NCBI GenBank assembly: GCA_032622095.1 | Contig: CP136069.1 | Location: 205,515,750-205,579,749 of the forward strand | Length of the DNA stretch: 64,000 bases | From: Siphonodentalium dalli | Lineage: Eukaryota; Mollusca; Scaphopoda; Gadilida; Siphonodentaliidae | Reading direction: 5' to 3' | Shown: positions 23,509 through 34,682 of the stretch, in pieces | How the letters are laid out: each line of letters starts with the position of its first letter | How positions within the stretch are numbered: the first letter of the stretch is position 1 | The notes under the pieces: model-generated | The model's input: only the letters and a program-made list of their open reading frames with translations | Told to the model about the DNA's origin: nothing | The model's database searches: none | Program-made: the position numbers and the translations under genes

Positions 23509-23881
23509 CTTCTTCAAAATACGCCTTATAGTTATCAGAATCGATTTATTGCAACAAAATAATGCTAACCAGTGTCAAATATGGTATCAAATTTCCCAAA
23601 ACTTGTTATTTATCAACATTTTATTCAACAAAATATGACCGTATTATCACTCAATTATCACGAAATTTGACCGTATTACCACTTGATTTTAGTGTTATCC
23701 ATCTTCATCCGCAATTATTTCCGAGACTCTCCGTTTGACCACGTGTTTCTGGGCCACATATTATTACACATCTCGTGAAATAACAAACTTCAAAAATCGA
23801 TAACTGATAATCAAATATGTTTTACCACCGAAGCCAAAGAATAGTAATTTAGGAGCGTCTGATCGGATTGAGTACCTTTAA
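23405..23881. mobile_element. TTAA-flanked foldback element (GAGTACC family), full-length copy
   Basis: Left end TTAA plus AGGTACTCAATCCGATCAGA and right end TCTGATCGGATTGAGTACCT plus TTAA, 477 bp in all. The right half shares CTTGATTTTAG.GTTATCCAT, AACTTCAAAAATCGATA and CCGAAGCCAAAGAATAGTAA with 55600-55800. No frame of useful length is inside. Confidence 0.88.
23451..23508 (+). repeat. (AAC)n microsatellite
   Basis: AAGAACAAC units change into a pure CAACAACAAC run up to 23508. It lies inside the left part of the GAGTACC-family element. Confidence 0.9.
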
Positions 23882-24589
23882 AATGTTGTTGTGTCAATGT
23901 ATCATACTAATTGAAATAAGATGTAATCATGCAATCAGCATTAGGCTGAGTTTATTTAAAGTAGTTGGCTTGAACTATGGGAATCAAATTGGAGTTTTCA
24001 GCCATTAAAACTAAGGCGCGTCAGGTTTCATCATCTGGACAAGCTGATTGGTTCTGTGTGAATTATTTTGACAGCGGAATTGACTGAATATAGATAAGTG
24101 GTTTACAATTACCCAACAACAAAGTACATTCATTCAGTTGGGGCTTCACTCGATCAGAAATGTCTCGTTACCCACCACCGTTTATCTATAATAGGTCTGT
24201 ATGTCCATACCATGCATGTCAGACACAATCACCATCTTATATGTGGAGATGAGATCACTCCTCGTCGTGACTTCTCAGACACGATATTTGCATTCCAAAC
24301 CTTCTTGGAAGCCTGTTCTTGATGATAAGCTGATAGATCAATCGACGATGTATTAATTAAAACCACGACGTGGGAACGGATGGTCAATTAAAGCTGTCTA
24401 TACGATTTGAAACAATCAGTCTAACTGCCATTCCAGAAAATAATGAGACACAGGACCGTAAATGATGGGGGCGGGGGTTAGGGATGTGACACCCCACATT
24501 CCAGGTATAGTGCTTTCGTCGGACAGTTGTCGGGCAAATACATTGTAACTTTTTGTCATATGAAGATTTTGTTGTAATTATTGCCCAAG
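23882..24589. other. Noncoding stretch, nothing recognised
   Basis: No gene recognised. The plus-strand frame at 24098-24322 has no domain. The minus-strand frame 24384-24767 runs into the duplicated block that follows and is not conserved in the second copy. Confidence 0.4.
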
Positions 24590-25101
24590 AATATTGCCTG
24601 ACAAAACAGTAAAATAGTAAACGTATACCAAAGTGCCCAGCAAGGATATAAATAGTGTACATACAATTACAGCAGCCCATTGAAACACAGTACATTTCCT
24701 CTCTGTGTTGTCCAGTCATAATGTTTGCTTGTTTGTCAAATTGTTTAATGAGATTACCGTCATACACAACTATATATTAAATGTGTAAATTCCAAGCCCA
24801 TGTTGAGTACACTCCTGTCCTGATGGCGGGGGGGGGGGGGCGAGATAATAATATTGCCTGACATAATAGTAAACGTATACCAAAGTGCCCAGCCAGGACA
24901 TAAATAGTGTACATACAATTACAGCAGCCCATTGAAACACAGTACATTTCCTCTCTGTGTTGTCCAGTCCTAATGTTTTTTGCTTGTTTGTCAATTGTTT
25001 AATGATATTACCGTCATACACAACTATATATTAAATGTGTAAATTCCAAGCCCATTTTGAGTACACTCCTGTCCTGATGGTGGTGGTTGGGGGGGGGGGG
25101 G
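24590..25101 (+). repeat. Tandem duplication of about 255 bp, both copies ending in G runs
   Basis: AATATTGCCTGACA, GTAAACGTATACCAAAGTGC, AGTGTACATACAATTACAGC, TTTCCTCTCTGTGTTGTCCA and TATATATTAAATGTGTAAAT occur in both copies. Copy 1 ends in G13 (24828-24840) and copy 2 in G13 (25089-25101). Indels break any shared reading frame, so the similar minus-strand frames that start MYDGN are not a conserved coding sequence. Confidence 0.88.
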
Positions 25102-25502
25102 TCGAGAGAATTTCTCGCAGAATACCCCCCGCTCAGGCCTCGTATCCGGCCTTCGATGTTTGTCTTCACGCGGAACATCTACAATGAGAACAGATTTGTG
25201 ACCATCAACGATTTTCGCTCTCATAATAAAATACTAGCTATTTCTAGCCGATCAAGAATTCCCAGTTGAGTTGCGAACGCGGATACGAGGTTCATCATTA
25301 GCTAACGCATGTTTCATCGTCATTGTTCGTGTTGCTATCGATTTTGACGTTAACCCTTTACCCAACAAAGCGGCCAAAACCGGCCAAATAAAGCTTCAAC
25401 AGCCTAAAATATCTTCGGTCTGTCTCAATAGAACCATACAAATATGGATATCATTGGAACCGGCTCCTTGACCACATTGTGATAGTTACAGTTATGCACT
25501 GT

Positions 25503-25571
25503 GCCAATGCATTCTCTTATATATGCGAGTCGACCATAGGTCGCCTCGCATATATAAGAGAATGCATTGGC
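25503..25571. repeat. HP1 hairpin (left), type B copy 1
   Basis: Perfect 27-bp arms around TCGACCATAGGTCGC, identical to the hairpins of the type A elements. Confidence 0.9.
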
Positions 25572-25696
25572 CTAACAATTTTAAAACTATTTTTATAATT
25601 GTTAAAGAATCTAAGAAAAAATAAAAAAATATTGTTAACACTTTTTACCATTTTTTCTTACATTCTTTAACAATTTTATAATTTTTAATGTGTTAA

Positions 25697-25765
25697 GCCA
25701 ATGCATTCTCTTATATATGCGAGGCGACCTATGGTCGACTCGCATATATACGAGAATGCATTGGC
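25697..25765. repeat. HP1 hairpin (right), type B copy 1
   Basis: Inverse orientation of the left hairpin, with one change (ATATACGAG for ATATAAGAG). Confidence 0.9.
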
Positions 25766-25834
25766 ACAGGGCCGTTATGTTGGGTAAAGGGTTAACATGT
25801 ATTTACTTAGGAATGAAGCTTGATTTGTTAACAA

Positions 25835-26104
25835 TATCTCGTCGACGAGCATTCTATTTTTGCATTCCGGCTTATCTGTCACCTGTAACATAGTCTTATT
25901 GCCGCTGGTTACTTCGTACTCGATAATTGAAATATGGTAACTTTATTCTACGAAGCAGAGAATATAGCAACCAATAACAACATTTGAGTATAGTCCCCCT
26001 TTAAATGTGTCTGTTTAGACCAAACTTTGAGTATATATAGTTTCAAAGTTGTTGACCACAATGAACATATTCTGGAAAATGTCCAACTATAGACAGGAAA
26101 TTGC
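25835..26104. other. Noncoding spacer between duplication copies
   Basis: No gene or repeat recognised. The short minus-strand frame 25948-26157 has no domain. Confidence 0.35.
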
Positions 26105-26350
26105 GGAACCCCTCTAATAAAAACAGATTTGCGACCACCAACGATTTCCGCTCTCATAATAAAATGTTAGTTATTTCTAGACGGTGTAACACAACGATAA
26201 AGAAATCCCAGTTGAGTTGCGAATGCGGATCCGAGGTTCAGTATTAGCTAACTCTTGTTTCATCGCCATTGTTCTTGTAGCTACCATCGTCTCTGATTTT
26301 GACGTTAACATTTGCTTAGGAATTAAGCAAGCTTGATTTGTTTAATGTCG
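26105..26350 (+). repeat. Segmental duplication, copy 2 (empty site)
   Basis: Matches 25171-25349 and 25796-25834 with GACG-TTAA-CATTTGCTTAGG across the point where copy 1 holds HP1. It shows the state before insertion. Confidence 0.85.
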
Positions 26351-27180
26351 AAGTGGCCGGATTTACAAACAATGCATTTACACAATGGTAGAGGAATGTG
26401 TAATGTGTTCCGATAATTCCATTCACACCATCAACTAATGCTATGGGAAAGAATTTAGCTTTTTTCGTTGTGTGTTCGACTATATAGTTCCCATGATTGG
26501 TGTTAGCAGGGGGATGCTCGCATCCATGGAATACAGTTACCCCATGCATTGGACTTCAGTTGTAGATCAGAGAATTGACTTTTACCGAAATTTGAGTATT
26601 AATGGCTTCAATCATTAGAAGCAAATTATTTCTTATATGGGGTTAAAGGTATATCAAATCAAAAGAACACTACTCTTTTCCGCATTACTCAATCTTTTAT
26701 AGCTACAACAGAGCGTTTTGAACAAACCCATGTATGGTAACATGGTAACTCTCGCCATTCATCTTTCAACTCACTGAGTTCTAGGGTTTTCTTCATAACC
26801 GAGATTGGAATACAGATGGAAACCCGACATCCGCAGCACACACACTCTGCACTTTTCTTTATAAACACTTTGTGCTATATCTACTATGTATTTTTATGTA
26901 TGTTCCATGATTGTATTAGGAGAGGGGCAAGTTTTGTAACTTGTGCCCTGATCCCTATGTATATTTTTCTAGATACATTAAAATATGTTTAAAGTAAAGT
27001 AGTGGAAACTATATGCAGTATATACTGACCAGTTGTGGTGTCTAGACCAGTCGGTCACGTGACAGTTTACAAAAAGTCAAAATAAGGTTAACTAAAGCAA
27101 TATAATATAACAGTCCAGAAAACCTTAGATTAAACGCTCTTTATCGTTTTGTATATCCCATATATGAGCAATAAGATGTA
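26351..27180. other. Noncoding stretch, nothing recognised
   Basis: No gene recognised. The segment CTTAGATTAAACGCTCTTTA with TCGTTTTGTAT (27124-27156) recurs at 28079-28112, flanking the minisatellite on its other side. Confidence 0.4.
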
Positions 27181-27990
27181 CGTATCCAGGATCTACATTA
27201 GAGATACCCCTGTCTTGGTTATGTATTACCATATTATACTAGCAGGGGTGCTCACATCCAGGTCCTACATGGCAGGTACACTGTGTTAGTTATGTAATAC
27301 CATATTATATTAACAGGGGCGCTCCTATATATAGGTTCTACAGGACAGGTAGTCAGGTACACTGTGTTGGTTTATGTATTACCATATTATATTAACAGGA
27401 GTGCTCATATCTGGGTCCTGCATGGCAGGTACACTGTATTGGTTATGTATTACCATATTATACTAGCCAGGGTTCTCCTATATAGGTTCTATATATACAG
27501 GGCAGGTACCCATGTGTTGGTTATGTATTACCATATTATATTAACAGGGGTTCTCCTATCTAGGTTATACAGGACAGGTACCCCTGTGTTGGTTATGTAT
27601 TACCATATTATATTAACAGGGGTTCTCCTATCTAGGTTCTACGGGGCAGGTGCCCATGTCTTGGTTATGTATTACCATATTATATCAATAAATCAATTTA
27701 TTATACTTTTACACCAAATAAGGTCAAATGTATACATGCACAATATAGAAACATAATTTATAACAATGTAGTGAACGGACATGTATTCATAAGTTAATTT
27801 GTGGTCTTGACACAATTAATATGTCGCACATAACATATTGTAGTGATAGATACTGGTATGGAGTTCTATTCGTCTTATTGGGAATTCGTCTGGTTGTGTA
27901 TTTTAGCAGGGAGTACTCGTATCTAGGAGGGAGTACTCATATCTAGGTCATACAGGACAGGTACCCCTGTCTGGGTTTTGTATGACCCAT
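27181..27990 (+). repeat. Minisatellite of about 72 bp, interrupted by a retroelement-tail-like insertion
   Basis: Units run TTGGTTATGTATTACCATAT, TATATTAACAGGGGTTCTCC, TATCTAGGTTCTACAGGACA, GGTACCCCTGTG. Starts of GGTTATG near 27217, 27288, 27369, 27441, 27519, 27591 and 27663 give spacings of 71-81, most often 72. The open frame at 27364-27756 is only this array read in one frame. Confidence 0.88.
27686..27902. mobile_element. Retroelement-tail-like dispersed repeat, copy 2
   Basis: CAATAAATCAATTTATTATA, CACCAAAT, GGTCAAATGTATACATG, TATAACAATGTAGTG and ATTCGTCTGG align with 21291-21530. It splits the minisatellite, which resumes at GCAGGGAGTACTCGTATCTA. Confidence 0.45.
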
Positions 27991-28218
27991 ATCTGTATAG
28001 TCTGCCCCGTGGCACAAACTGTTTACAAAAGTCAAAATAAATTATCTACAAACCAATAGAATATAAGAACCTATAAAACCTTACATTAAACGCTCTTTTG
28101 TCGTTTTGTATAACTCATAATATATTATATGGGAATGGGGTGAGGAACTCTTTGAACAAATATGTATTAATTCTACACAATATGTGTTACCTTTTATCTT
28201 ACACATAATTGTGTAGAA

Positions 28219-28691
28219 ATGACACATGACATAATTATAATGTGTCGGTGGAATTTCCTCAATGTTGAATATGAGTGAATATGTGAGTGAATGTGTGAGT
28301 GTATCATAGTTATTAGATGATATGTTTTCTATTGGAGGCACACAACTCGCAAAGGCTACTACAGAACAAAAAAATGGCAGCAGCTTTAAATTTTTGTTAT
28401 ACATTGTGTTTGCGCCAAAACTGAGCAGCACATAATTGTGTAGCACAGGGCTTTAAAGCTGCTGCCATATTTTAATGTGGTTGCTTTTACGAGGTTTGTG
28501 TCTCAAATAGAACATATCTCATCTACTAAATATAATATATAATATACTCACTCATCTACTAACTATAATATATAATATACTCACACATTCTCTCATATCT
28601 CATCTACTAACTATAATATATAATATACTCACACATTCTCTCATATTCAACGTTGAGAAAATTCCACCGACACAATACTGTCATATGTCAT
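28219..28691. mobile_element. Foldback element nested in the left arm
   Basis: Ends ATGACACATGAC and GTCATATGTCAT. Further inside, GTGTCGGTGGAATTTCCTCA pairs with GAGAAAATTCCACCGACAC, and TGGCAGCAGCTTTAAA (28374) pairs with TTTAAAGCTGCTGCCA (28452). The right half has a triplicated unit, CATCTACTAACTATAATATA plus TAATATACTCACACA. The matching point of the right big arm (near 34611) lacks this element. Confidence 0.8.
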
Positions 28692-30544
28692 ATTAGTTGG
28701 GGAGCCCGCATATGTTCTATTTACACTTTTGCGTACAAAAGGTTTGACCCCCTAAAGTTGGTACCAATAATAGAACATTCTGAAAAACCGATTTCTTAAG
28801 TTGCGCATTCCTGGGGTTTAGGGGCTGCTGAACCCCAAAAAGTGCCAAAAATCACTTCTATTTACACTTCCGCGTACATCGATGAATTTTGGTTTGATGA
28901 TACTCCCAAGTGTACTGATTAAGAAAACATAACTTATGAAAGGGATTTTCCTGGGGTTTTCAGATAAGAAAGGGGGTCCCATGCTGAACCCCAAAACGTG
29001 ATTTTTCACTTTTTTTTACACTTTCGCGTACATCCATAATTTTTGGTCTCAAAGTACTTTGATATATACTAATTATAAAAACACAACTTAAGAAGCAACT
29101 TTTCCTGGGGTTTTAAGATAAGAAGGGGGTCATCAGGTCACCCCTCAAAACGTAAAAAATCACTTTTATTTACATGATTGCATTCGTCCAACGTGTGTGT
29201 ATGTGCGTACACCCCTGGAACGTTGCACTATTACAACCAATACATCCCTAAATCGATACGATCAACTTAAGAAATATATATTCATGTCGTTTTCTGATAA
29301 GAACGAGACTTGTTAACCCCTCCCCCCACAACACGATCCATTTTCTAGAACTATAAGTGAGCCAGTTTTATGAAAATTATAGCGGGAAAATCTAGTAAAA
29401 TGTATATATTTTCGTGAAGCTAAGACATAATGACACTTTTATGGGCCAAAATTGAAACTCACCATCCAAGATGGCCGCCAAAATGGCTGCCGGAAGTTGA
29501 AAATATTAATTTTTTTCACAAATATCTTCTAGATCAATTCATGCTGTTTGGAACTGGTTGAGTAATGCAACATTATTTTGTATTTTTTATATTAACTGAT
29601 CATTGGAGCAATTAAATATGCAATTATTGGGGTTCTAGCCCCTTCCGATCCCTCAAAAATTCGATTTTACAGAACGCAGTACAAAATTTTACAAAAAAAT
29701 CACAATTTGGATTCTAGTCATATTTCAACAAGAAATGAAAAGAACATTGTAATGTAAGTGAGGCATATCATTACCTATGAATATTCCAAATCTCTGGAAC
29801 CATAAATCTTACCTTGGCTCAAAATGGCTGCGAAAATGGCCGCTAAAATATGGAAAATGGTAAATATATTGCCCCAGGGTGTCCTGCAATCGCTTACAAG
29901 TTGTGGTTGATGTACACAATTGGCTAATCTGTTTTCTATACATTGCATACTAACATGTCTGATGCACCATGGATCATTTTTACTATTGTCACCACTGATA
30001 TTTACCAGAAATATTGGCCATAAATATCGGCAAGAATTAACTTTTCAGGGTTCGACCATTTGTTCAAGTAAAATGTAACTATCTTTGGATTGAAAGGTGT
30101 TTATTGTTTTGGTATATCTTAAATGTGTCACACTACGGTGTTTATAGACTAAATTGCTCAAGATGGCTTCCAAAATGGCAACCAAATTTGTTAGAAGTTA
30201 AAAGTTAACATATCCCGAACATTGTTCTCTGCGTTATCCGAAAAAAGTGGCAAATTGTGACTCACTTGGTTATTGTACGTGTTAGTTACAATGTAATTAA
30301 CTGACAACTACGTTCTATTATGTTTGTCCCAGTTCCGTATGGGACATGACAAATTCATTTTAAAGTTGCAGTATGGAATTTTGCGGAGAACCATATTATT
30401 GAACGGAAATGGGCAGCACTTTGAGACTGAACTGAGATGAACCATGATATGTGGGTATTCTGGCCCATTATGATAAAAATTTATCAACTGGATACAGGGT
30501 GGAAGCCAAAATGGTAGCCAGGGAGTTATGATCATAGATGAGGA

Positions 30545-31148
30545 TAATAGGTATACGGGGAGTTATTGTATGGTCATGAATGATGTGTGGGTATATAGGG
30601 AGTGCCCTGTTGGTAACGGTGGGACGTATATTTATATATGTTGTGGATGTGTTATCATTGGTGGTGTATGGGGAGTAGATTTATTATCATGGATGGCGTG
30701 TATGAGTATGGCAAGTATGGAACTTATGAGTGGTCGTATGTGCGGATATTGGTATATCTGGAAGGGCTCACCATTGGTGATGTGCATATGTATACCTGGG
30801 TTGACTCCATGGTCATGGGTGTGGCGAATAGGTATACATGTAGTGGCTGTATGGTCCATGGTGAGGTGAATATGTATACAATGAGTGACTGTATGATCGT
30901 GAATGTAGTGGATATGTATACATAGAGTGACTATATGGTCGGGTGTAGGTGTATACTGGTGTTCATGCATGGTGACTCGTGGCTGTATCGTCATTTGTGG
31001 TATGTACGGGTATAACCAAGTATGGCTGTATGATCAGGTGTACTAGTACATGTACGTGTATAAAGTGGGTGACTATGTTGTCATTTGTGTGGTGTGTATG
31101 TACATATGGAGTGACTGGGGTAATGGGTGGGTAATACATGTGTACCTT
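30545..31148 (-). repeat. Inverted array of about 51-bp units, left half
   Basis: Degenerate units such as GTATACATAGAGTGACTATA, TGGTCGTGAATGTAGTGGAT repeat about every 50 bp. They are the reverse complement of the units at 31234-32885. The minus strand stays open over 30632-30994 with a 17-residue rhythm (IHIHLTMDHTAT), a by-product of a period divisible by three. Confidence 0.8.
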
Positions 31149-31233
31149 GGGTGGCTATCGCTTTCCACAATAACTCAAGGATATGTTAATCAATAGAGAG
31201 GTCATGTCATATCGTGGAAAGCGATAGCCACCC
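31149..31233. repeat. Centre of the giant foldback: perfect 20-bp inverted repeat around 45 bp
   Basis: GGGTGGCTATCGCTTTCCAC at 31149-31168 and its exact inverse at 31214-31233. The 45-bp spacer AATAACTCAAGG...TCATATC is single copy in the window. Confidence 0.93.
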
Positions 31234-32885
31234 ATTATCACACAGTCATTACATATATACATAAACACCACAGACATAACAATATAGTTACCCACTGTAT
31301 ACATGTACACCTGACACATGTCCACGGATGACCATACAGCCACGCGTCACAATGCAGGCACACCGGGTATACTCCTAAACATGACCCATAACCATATAGT
31401 CACTCCATGTATACCCATTCATCTCACCATTGGCCATAAGGTCATCCCCTGTATACCTATTCTCCAAACGCATGGTCAAATGGACAATCAATATATACAT
31501 TAACACCACAACAATGACCATAAAGTCATTCCGGTATACATATGCACATCACCAATGGCCATATAGCCACTCGCTTCATACACATACCCTCACCCATGTT
31601 ACCTGGTATACTCCTTCACCTGACCTATGGCCATATAGTCACCCCGTGTGTACCTATTCAAAACATTCATACACGATCATGGTCAATCCTTGTATTCATA
31701 TTCACCCTAACATTGGCCATGTCAATCCCTGTATCCCTATTTGTCACACCATAGCCGAATAGCCACTCAAGACATACTAATACACCCCAGCCATGTCAGT
31801 ATGGTCACTCCATGTATGCATATGCACATCATCCATGGCCATATAGCCACTCGCTATATACACATATCCCTCGCCCATGACAATAAAGCAACACGTGTGT
31901 GTACTGGTATAACCTACACATGACGATACCGACACGAGTCACCAAACAGGAACACCAGGTACATGTATACTCATACGCCTGTCACCCCCTGTATAGATGT
32001 TCATTACATTTATGATCATAGTCGCTACTTGTATACCTACATGTACCCATCTCACCATTAACCATACAGTCACTACCTGTATACCTATTCGACACACATA
32101 GTCATATAACCACTCGATATACATATGCAGCCCACCCTAGGCCATAGATTCACTCCAGGTATACATGTAACCCTCACTAATGGCCATTCAGCCCTTCCAG
32201 ATATACAAAAAACCCGCACATGCGACCACTCAAACAATCCATACTTGCATATACACCTCACACATGACAATTCAGCAATTCACTGTATAATCATACACGC
32301 CATCTATGATAATACAGCTAAGCCCTATACACCCACCAATGATAATACATCAACGATACATATAAATATACATCCCACCCGTTACCACAAGGACACTCCC
32401 TATGTACCCACACGCTCGATAATGTCCACACAGCTTACTCCAGGTATTCATATTCAATCATGACCGTACAGTCATTCCATGTATACCTATACACATTACC
32501 CGCAACCATAAAATCACTACCTATTTATCCACACACCCCATCCATGATCATGAACATCCCACCATGACCTTACAGTCACTCCATATATACACAATCAACA
32601 CATAGATGACCATGTAGCTATATCCATACACCACACCAATGACCATACAGGCACACCGGATGCACCCGTACTGGATATACACAATCATTTACCACACAGT
32701 CACTCCATACATACCGATTCACCTCACACCTGACCATGATCTCTCCCTGTATACCATCTTACCATGGACAACCCACTTATAACCATATAGTCACTCATTG
32801 TATACCTACTCACATCAGTCATGACATACAATAACTCCCTGTATACCTATTCACCTCACATATGATCACAGAGTAACTCCCTGGC
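31234..32885 (+). repeat. Array of about 51-bp units, right half
   Basis: Units such as ACCATATAGTCACTCCATGT, ATACCCATTCATCTCACCAT repeat with a period near 50-51 bp and high divergence. Plus-strand frames at 31318-31503, 31542-31754, 31741-31923 and 32125-32463 repeat a His/Thr-rich 17-residue motif but shift frame repeatedly. I treat them as noncoding. Confidence 0.82.
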
Positions 32886-33963
32886 TACGATCTTGGCATC
32901 CACACTGTATCCTGTAGACATTTTTTTTTTATCATAATGGACCAAAATAGCCAAAGATTATGGTCCATCTCAGTTCTGTATCAAAGTTCTGCCCATTTCC
33001 TTTCAATAAATATGGCCAAAATCACAAAAGAGGTTCTCGGCAAAATTACATACTTTAAAATGAATTTGTCATGCCCCATACGGAACTGGGACAACTGGGA
33101 AGAGAACATGTAGTTGTCAGTTAATTAACTAACACGTATAATAAGCAAGTGAGTCACAATTTGCTACCTTTTCGGATAATGCAGAGAATGCAAGTTCGGG
33201 ATATATGTAAAAAATTAGCATTTTACAAATTTGGTTGCCATTTTGGAAGCCATCTTGAGCAATTTGGTCTATTAACACCGTAGTGTGGCACATTTAAGAT
33301 AGACCAAAACAATAAACACCTTTCAATCCAAAGATAGTTATATTTTACCTGAAAAAATGGTCCAAACCTGAAAACTGAATTTTTGCCAATATTTATGTCA
33401 ATTTTTTTAGAGAAAAGTCCAATATTTTTGACGATGTCAGTGGTGAAAATAGTAACAATTAACCATGGTGCATCAGACATGTTAGTATTCAATGTATAGA
33501 ATGCAGAATGGCCAATTTTATACATCAACACAACATGTAAGCGATTGCAGGACACGCTGGTGTAATATTTACCATTTTCCATATTTTGGCGGCCATATTG
33601 GCAGCCATTTTGAGCCAAAGTAAGAATTTTTGAGGGATCGGAAGGGGTTAGGACCCCAATAATTGCATATTTAATTGTGATCAGTTAATATACAAAACAC
33701 AAAATAAAGTTGTATTACTCAACCAGTTCCAAACAGCATGAATTGATCTAGAAGATATTTGTGAAAAAATGTCATATTTTCAACTTCCGGTGGCCATTTT
33801 GGCGGCCATCTTGGATGGTGAGTTTCAATTTTGGCCCAAAAAAAGTGTCATTATGTCTTAGCTTCACGAAAATATATACATTTGTATACATTTTACCAGA
33901 TTTTCCCGCTATAATTTTCATAAAACTGGCTCACTTATAGTTCTAGAAAATGGATCGGGTTGT

Positions 33964-33986
33964 GGGGGGGGGGGGGGGGGGGGGGG
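33964..33986 (+). repeat. G23 homopolymer
   Basis: Twenty-three uninterrupted Gs after GGTTGTG. The left arm has only CCCCTCCCCCC at the matching place (29318-29328). Confidence 0.9.
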
Positions 33987-34682
33987 TAACAAGTCTCGTT
34001 CTTATCAGAAAACGACATGAATATATATTTCTTAAGTTGATCGTATCGATTTAGGGATGTATTGGTTGTAATAGTGCAACGTTCCAGGGGTGTACGCACA
34101 TACACACACGTTGGACGAATGCAATCATGTAAATAAAAGTGATTTTTTACGTTTTGAGGGGTGACCTGATGACCCCCTTCTTATCTTAAAACCCCAGGAA
34201 AAGTTGCTTCTTAAGTTGTGTTTTTATAATTAGTATATATCAAAGTACTTTGAGACCAAAAATTATGGATGTACGCGAAAGTGTAAAAAAAAGTGAAAAA
34301 TCACGTTTTGGGGTTCAGCATGGGACCCCCTTTCTTATCTGAAAACCCCAGGAAAATCCCTTTCTTAAGTTATGTTTTCTTAATCAGTACACTTGGGAGT
34401 ATCATCAAACCAAAATTCATCGATGTACGCGGAAGTGTAAATAGAAGTGATTTTTGGCACTTTTTGGGGTTCAGCAGCCCCTAAACCCCAGGAATGCGCA
34501 ACTTAAGAAATCGGTTTTTCAGAATGTTCTATTATTGGTACCAACTTTAGGGGGTCAAACCTTTTGTACGCAAAAGTGTAAATAGAACATATGCGGGCTC
34601 CCTAACTATATGTCATTTTTACCCAATTTTGTTTAAGATGAAATGTAACACATATTGTGTAGAATTTATACACATCTGTTCT

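Larger units (their letters stand above)
25350..25795. mobile_element. HP1 element with type B (TTAA) ends, copy 1
   Basis: Left TTAACCCTTTACCCAACA and right TGTTGGGTAAAGGGTTAA. TTAA stands at 25350-25353 and 25792-25795, and a single TTAA stands in the related empty site at 26305. Subterminal left sequence GCGGCCAAAACCGGCCAAAT, then ATATGGATATCATTGGAACC, leads to two opposed HP1 hairpins (25503-25571 and 25697-25765). The CCCTTT terminus directly after TTAA fits the piggyBac superfamily as known. No transposase is inside, so it is non-autonomous. Confidence 0.93.
25171..25834 (+). repeat. Segmental duplication, copy 1 (occupied by HP1)
   Basis: ACAGATTTG, CCATCAACGATTTTCGCTCT, CCCAGTTGAGTTGCGAA and GATTTTGACG match 26105-26304. 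After the HP1 element the match resumes with CTTAGGAATGAAGCTTGATT. Confidence 0.85.
28154..31168. repeat. Left arm of the giant foldback
   Basis: Includes an outer block 28699-29300 with three to four units marked by TTTACACTT.CGCGTAC, TCCTGGGGTTTTCAGATAAG and GCTGAACCCCAAAACGTG. A middle block follows with AAGATGGCCGCCAAAATGGC (29468). The inner 51-bp array starts near 30545. It carries an additional nested foldback at 28219-28691. Confidence 0.88.
28154..34682. mobile_element. Giant foldback element (about 6.5 kb palindrome)
   Basis: Left and right arms are reverse complements: GAACA...ATTCTACACAATATGTG (28154) pairs with CACATATTGTGTAGAAT...TGTTC (ends 34682), GGGGAGCCCGCATATGTTCT (28699) with AGAACATATGCGGGCTCCCT (34584-34603), and the central GGGTGGCTATCGCTTTCCAC (31149) with its perfect inverse at 31214-31233. 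The outer arms hold tandem units of about 140 bp; the inner parts are inverted arrays of about 51-bp units. No protein gene is conserved between arms. The plan resembles foldback (FB or Galileo-like) transposons; the family is not established. Confidence 0.9.
31214..34682. repeat. Right arm of the giant foldback
   Basis: Mirror of the left arm and longer in its inner array (about 1.65 kb against 0.6 kb). The outer 34000-34605 section is nearly identical to the inverse of 28699-29300, while 32890-33620 is clearly more diverged from 29840-30530. A G23 run at 33964-33986 replaces a shorter C-rich tract in the left arm. Confidence 0.88.

Noticed and set aside
24384-25021. Two minus-strand frames both starting MYDGN
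   Set aside because: They come from the tandem duplication; the frames diverge through indels after a short stretch, so no coding constraint is visible.
27364-27756. 130-codon frame with repeated hydrophobic motif
   Set aside because: It is the 72-bp minisatellite read in one frame and it runs into a dispersed repeat.
28818-29009. 63-codon frame found almost identical at 34293-34484
   Set aside because: The two are the mirror copies of the same palindrome arm; conservation reflects the inverted repeat, not protein function. It covers tandem units with no domain.
33223-33618. 131-codon minus-strand frame in the right arm
   Set aside because: The matching part of the left arm (about 29830-30200) has in-frame stops and indels, so the frame is not conserved.
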